35,833 bases of DNA, from positions 76,309-112,141 of the forward strand of contig NZ_BBNN01000023.1 in NCBI RefSeq assembly GCF_000829695.1, read 5' to 3'. The position numbers were made by a program, and so were the translations under genes. Each line of letters starts with the position of its first letter. Positions within the stretch are counted from its first letter, which is position 1. Below the pieces are notes generated by a model. It searched no databases. It saw only the letters and a list, made by a program, of their open reading frames with translations, and had not been told where the DNA came from. This DNA is from Streptomyces sp. NBRC 110035. GTDB taxonomy: Bacteria > Actinomycetota > Actinomycetes > Streptomycetales > Streptomycetaceae. Shown here piece by piece: positions 32,671 to 35,833 of the stretch.

Positions 32671-35600
32671 GTGAGCATGTTCGTACGGCCTGCGGACGAG
32701 GGCGCGGACCCGTTCGGTACGGCGCGGCTGCGGCGTGGGGTGCTGGACGCCTGGGCCGCCAGTCCCGCGCGGTTCCGCGAGGACGCCAACGCCGAGGAGG
32801 ATCTCGTCCTCGGCGGGTACCGGGACCGCCTCGTCGTCGAGCTGGCGCAGAACGCCGCCGACGCCGCCGCCCGCGCGGGAGTGCCGGGGCGGCTTCGGCT
32901 CACGCTGCGCGACGGGGTGCTCGTCGCCGCCAACACCGGTGCCCCGCTCGACGCGGCCGGCGTCGAGTCGCTGTCCACCCTGCGTGCCTCCGCGAAGCGG
33001 GACGCCCCCGACCGGGCGGTCGGACGGTTCGGGGTCGGCTTCGCCGCCGTGCTCGCCGTCACCGACGAGCCCGCCGTCGTCGGGCGGCACGGCGGAGTGC
33101 GCTGGTCGCTCGCCGAGGCGCGCGGGCTCGCCGGGGAGAGCGCCGGGTCCAGCGCCGGGCTCGGTGACGAGATCCGGCGGCGGGACGGGCACGTGCCGTT
33201 GCTGCGGCTGCCCTTCCCCGCCGAGGGGACCGCCCCGGACCCGTACGACACCGCCGTCATCCTGCCGCTGCGCGACCCTGCCGCGGCCGCTCTCGCCGAA
33301 CGGCTGCTGCACGCCGTCGACGACGCCCTGCTGCTCGCGCTGCCGGGGCTTGAGGACGTCGTCGTCGAGATCGGCGACGACGAGCCCCGCACCGTGACCC
33401 GCCGCACCGAGGGCGACCTCACCGTCGTCGAGGACTCGCGGGAGGGGACCACCCGGTGGCGCACCGCCGCCGCGCACGGGCCGCTCACCCCGGACCTGCT
33501 CGCCGACCGGCCCGTCGAGGAACGGCTGCGGCCGCACTGGTCGGTGACCTGGGCCGTTCCGGTCGACGCCGACGGCAGTCCGGTACGGCCCCGGACCAGC
33601 CCCGTCGTGCACGCCCCCACCCCCAGCGACGAGCCGCTCGGCGTGCCCGCCCTGCTCATCGCCTCCTTCCCGCTGGACTCCACCCGCCGGCACACCGCCC
33701 CCGGCCCGCTCACCGACTTCCTGGTGGAGCGCGCCGCCGACGCCTACACCGGTCTCCTCGCCGACTGGCGCCCGGTGACCGCCGGGATCATCGGCCTCGT
33801 GCCCGGCCCGCTCGGCAAGGGCGAGCTGGACGGGGCCCTGCGGCAGGCGGTGCTCGCGCGGCTGCCGCGGATCTCCTTCCTCCCGCCCGCCGTCGCACCG
33901 GGTGCGCAGGACGAGGACTCCGATCTGCCCGAGTCGCTGCGGCCCCGGGACGCCGAGGTCGTCGAGGGGGCGGGCGCCGAGACCGTACGGGTGCTGGCGG
34001 AGGTTCTTCCGACCCTGCTCCCCGCCGGGCTCGAGCGGCGGGCCGAGCTGCGCACGCTCGGGGTGGCCCGGGTACCGCTGACCGACGCCGTCGACCGGCT
34101 CGCCGGGCTCGAGAAGTCGCCCGACTGGTGGCGGCGGCTGTACGAGAGCCTCGCCGGGGTCGAACCGGACCGGCTCTCCGGACTGCCGGTGCCGCTGGCG
34201 GACGGGAGGACCACCATCGGCCCCCGTCAGGTCCTGCTGCCCGGTGCCGAGGCCGCCCGGGTCGACCCCGCGACGCTGGCCCGGCTCGGCCTCAAGGTCG
34301 CCCACCCGGACGCCGCGCACCCCCTCCTGGAGAAGCTCGGCGCCCTCCCGGCGACCCCGCGCGCGGTGCTCACCACCCCGCAGGTGCGGGCCGCCGTCGC
34401 CGCCTCACTCGACGAGGAGTCCGCCCTGAACTGGGAGGACGAGGCGCCCGACGCCGACGAACTCGCCGACACCGTGCTCGGGTTGGTGCGCGACGCCGGT
34501 CTCGAACCGGGCGACGAGCCCTGGTTGGGTGCCCTCGCCCTCCCCGACGAGGACGGCGAACTCTCCCCGGCCTGCGAACTGGTCTTCCCCGGCGGCCCGT
34601 TCGCCCAGGTGATGCGGGAAGGCGAACTCGCCGCCGTGGAGACAGAGTTGGCTGAACGGTGGGGTGAGGGGCCGCTCGCCGCCTGCGGTGTGCTGGTCGA
34701 CTTCGTGCTCGTCCGCGCCACCGACGTCGTCCTCGACCCGGACGAACTCGAACCCCGTGAAGGGGACTTCGCCGAGCCCGACGACGCGGGCCTGCTGGAC
34801 GCCGTGGACGTGTGGAGCGAGGACGTCCTCGACCGCTTCCCCGACAGTCCGGTACCGCCCGTCGCCACCGAACTCGTCGCCGTCCGCGACCTCGACCTCG
34901 TCGACGACGACCAGTGGCCCCGCGCCCTCGCCCTGCTCGCCCGCCCCCCGCTGCGCGACGCCCTCACCCAGCCGGTCCGCGTCCTGCTGCCGGACGGCAC
35001 CCACGAGGTCGTACGCCCCTACACCGCGTGGTGGCTGCGCGGGCACCCGGTGCTCGGCGGCCGCCGCCCGGCCGGACTGCGCGCCGCCGGGAGCGACCCG
35101 CTGCTGCGCGGCCTGTACGACGAGGCCGACGCCACCGGTTTCGACGACGAGCAGGTGCTGCGGGCCCTCGGCGTCCGTACGTCCGTGTCCGCGCTGCTCG
35201 GCGAACCGGGCGGCGCCGCCGAACTCCTCGACCGCCTGGCCGACCCCGACCGTGAGGTCACCGCCGGTCGACTGCACGCCCTCTACGGGGCGCTGGCCGA
35301 CCTGGACCCGGAGCAGGTGACCCTGCCGGACAGGGTGCGCGCGGTGGTCGACGGCCGGGTCGAGGTGGTGGACGCGGCGGACGCGGTGGTCGTCGACTCG
35401 CCCGACCTGCTGCCGTTCACCGGGGGAGTGGCCCTGCTGCCCGTGCGCCCCTCGCGCGCCGCCGAGCTGGCCGAACTGTTCCAGGTGCGGCGGCTGAGCG
35501 AGTCCGTCACCGGCGACGTCGACACCGAGGGCACCGAGCACGACGTACCGGAGTCGGTGCGGGCGCTGCTCGGGGCGGGCACCCCGGGCACGTACGTCGA

Positions 35601-35802
35601 GCACGAGGAGCTCCTCGTGGACGGCGTGGAGATCGACTGGCGGCTGACCCGCGACGGGGTGCTGCACGCCGCCACCCTGGAGGGCGTCGCCGCCGGACTG
35701 GCCTGGGCGGCCCGGCAGTGGCCGCGCCGCTTCGAGGTCGCGGCGCTGCTGGAGGACCCGTCCAGGACCGAGGAACTGGCCCGGGACCGCTGGTTCGACT
35801 GA
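32671..35802 (+). CDS. Sacsin N-terminal ATPase-like (Bergerat-fold) protein
   Basis: A 1,043-residue soluble protein. The N-terminal ~200 residues form an HSP90/histidine-kinase-type ATPase as in sacsin: VVELAQNAADAAARAG (N box), VLVAANTGAPLDAAGVESL (G1-like) and GRFGVGFAAVLAVTDEP (G2). The rest has no domain I can name; it is acidic, Leu/Asp/Arg-rich and includes repeated ALGVRTSVSALLGEPGG-like and LRALPTLLP-like helical stretches. GTG at 32671 with AGGAGAG eight bases upstream; an extended frame to 32533 runs through the repeat array and is unlikely. Molecular function unknown; chaperone-like or DNA-protection roles are speculation. The stop lies 31 bp from the window end. Confidence 0.88.
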   Translation: MSMFVRPADEGADPFGTARLRRGVLDAWAASPARFREDANAEEDLVLGGYRDRLVVELAQNAADAAARAGVPGRLRLTLRDGVLVAANTGAPLDAAGVESLSTLRASAKRDAPDRAVGRFGVGFAAVLAVTDEPAVVGRHGGVRWSLAEARGLAGESAGSSAGLGDEIRRRDGHVPLLRLPFPAEGTAPDPYDTAVILPLRDPAAAALAERLLHAVDDALLLALPGLEDVVVEIGDDEPRTVTRRTEGDLTVVEDSREGTTRWRTAAAHGPLTPDLLADRPVEERLRPHWSVTWAVPVDADGSPVRPRTSPVVHAPTPSDEPLGVPALLIASFPLDSTRRHTAPGPLTDFLVERAADAYTGLLADWRPVTAGIIGLVPGPLGKGELDGALRQAVLARLPRISFLPPAVAPGAQDEDSDLPESLRPRDAEVVEGAGAETVRVLAEVLPTLLPAGLERRAELRTLGVARVPLTDAVDRLAGLEKSPDWWRRLYESLAGVEPDRLSGLPVPLADGRTTIGPRQVLLPGAEAARVDPATLARLGLKVAHPDAAHPLLEKLGALPATPRAVLTTPQVRAAVAASLDEESALNWEDEAPDADELADTVLGLVRDAGLEPGDEPWLGALALPDEDGELSPACELVFPGGPFAQVMREGELAAVETELAERWGEGPLAACGVLVDFVLVRATDVVLDPDELEPREGDFAEPDDAGLLDAVDVWSEDVLDRFPDSPVPPVATELVAVRDLDLVDDDQWPRALALLARPPLRDALTQPVRVLLPDGTHEVVRPYTAWWLRGHPVLGGRRPAGLRAAGSDPLLRGLYDEADATGFDDEQVLRALGVRTSVSALLGEPGGAAELLDRLADPDREVTAGRLHALYGALADLDPEQVTLPDRVRAVVDGRVEVVDAADAVVVDSPDLLPFTGGVALLPVRPSRAAELAELFQVRRLSESVTGDVDTEGTEHDVPESVRALLGAGTPGTYVEHEELLVDGVEIDWRLTRDGVLHAATLEGVAAGLAWAARQWPRRFEVAALLEDPSRTEELARDRWFD

Positions 35803-35821
35803 CGGGTGGACGTGGCCGGGT

Positions 35822-35833
35822 GGGGGGGGGGGG
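35822..35833. other. Terminal poly-G run
   Basis: Twelve G in a row form the end of the sequence. Such a run is unusual even at this GC content and most likely marks a contig end or read artefact. Confidence 0.6.

Noticed and set aside
1..35833. CRISPR arrays, tRNA and rRNA genes
   Set aside because: No regularly spaced identical repeats with unique spacers, no tRNA cloverleaf with conserved TTC/GG elements and no rRNA-like stretch were seen. The 10-bp and 18-bp tandem repeats lack spacers.

Overview
The base composition (very high GC, strong G/C bias at third codon positions, many GTG starts) and the gene families point to a Streptomyces chromosome. The family evidence includes a futalosine-pathway menaquinone gene pair, an XPB-type helicase, a sacsin-like ATPase of about 1,040 residues, a DUF3027 protein and a 127-residue cold-shock protein. 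The window looks like a whole contig: it starts in degenerate low-complexity repeats and ends in twelve consecutive G.

Layout. 1-2056: secreted tripeptidyl-aminopeptidase-like hydrolase (minus). 2246-2626: small membrane protein (plus). 2868-4511: XPB DNA helicase (minus). 5097-13188: complete potassium-uptake locus on the plus strand, in the order micropeptide, kdpF, kdpA, kdpB, kdpC, kdpE, kdpD. 13592-16309: large protein with an XPB/Ssl2-N-terminal-like domain (minus), probably a functional relative of the helicase on the other side of kdp. 16429-18700: membrane protein with an N-terminal HAAS-like region, then a HAD phosphatase. About 18900-21000: an accessory strip of broken genes (DUF6207-like fragment, IS1380-type transposase remnant, leaderless-secretion I36 inhibitor, two orphan gene ends). 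21112-21916: small membrane protein and cold-shock protein. 22382-24889: two-component system whose kinase carries an unusual C-terminal extension. 25028-25225: orphan gene tail ending in a 58-bp perfect palindrome. 25291-27483: mqnD, mqnB and a DUF2771-type lipoprotein. 27817-29274: MFS transporter. 29703-30638: DUF3027 protein. 30704-32459: crystallin-like pseudogene and a lipoprotein/solute-binding-protein chimera. 32671-35802: sacsin-type ATPase.

Functional themes. KdpFABC is a high-affinity K+ pump under its own KdpDE two-component system, all in one transcription direction. MqnB and MqnD are two steps of menaquinone synthesis from chorismate via futalosine, translated from overlapping genes. 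XPB and the Helicase_C_3 protein suggest DNA repair.

The most striking non-gene signal is a structured intergenic element of about 225 bp present twice (2624-2850 and 17524-17750). Both copies begin exactly at the TAG stop codon of an upstream membrane-protein gene, and both can fold into a series of hairpins kept by wobble or imperfect pairing. Other candidates are a second KdpF-like micropeptide, a histidine kinase fused to a second membrane-anchored domain, an in-frame 18-bp minisatellite inside the peptidase, and a chimeric gene joining two different lipoprotein families.
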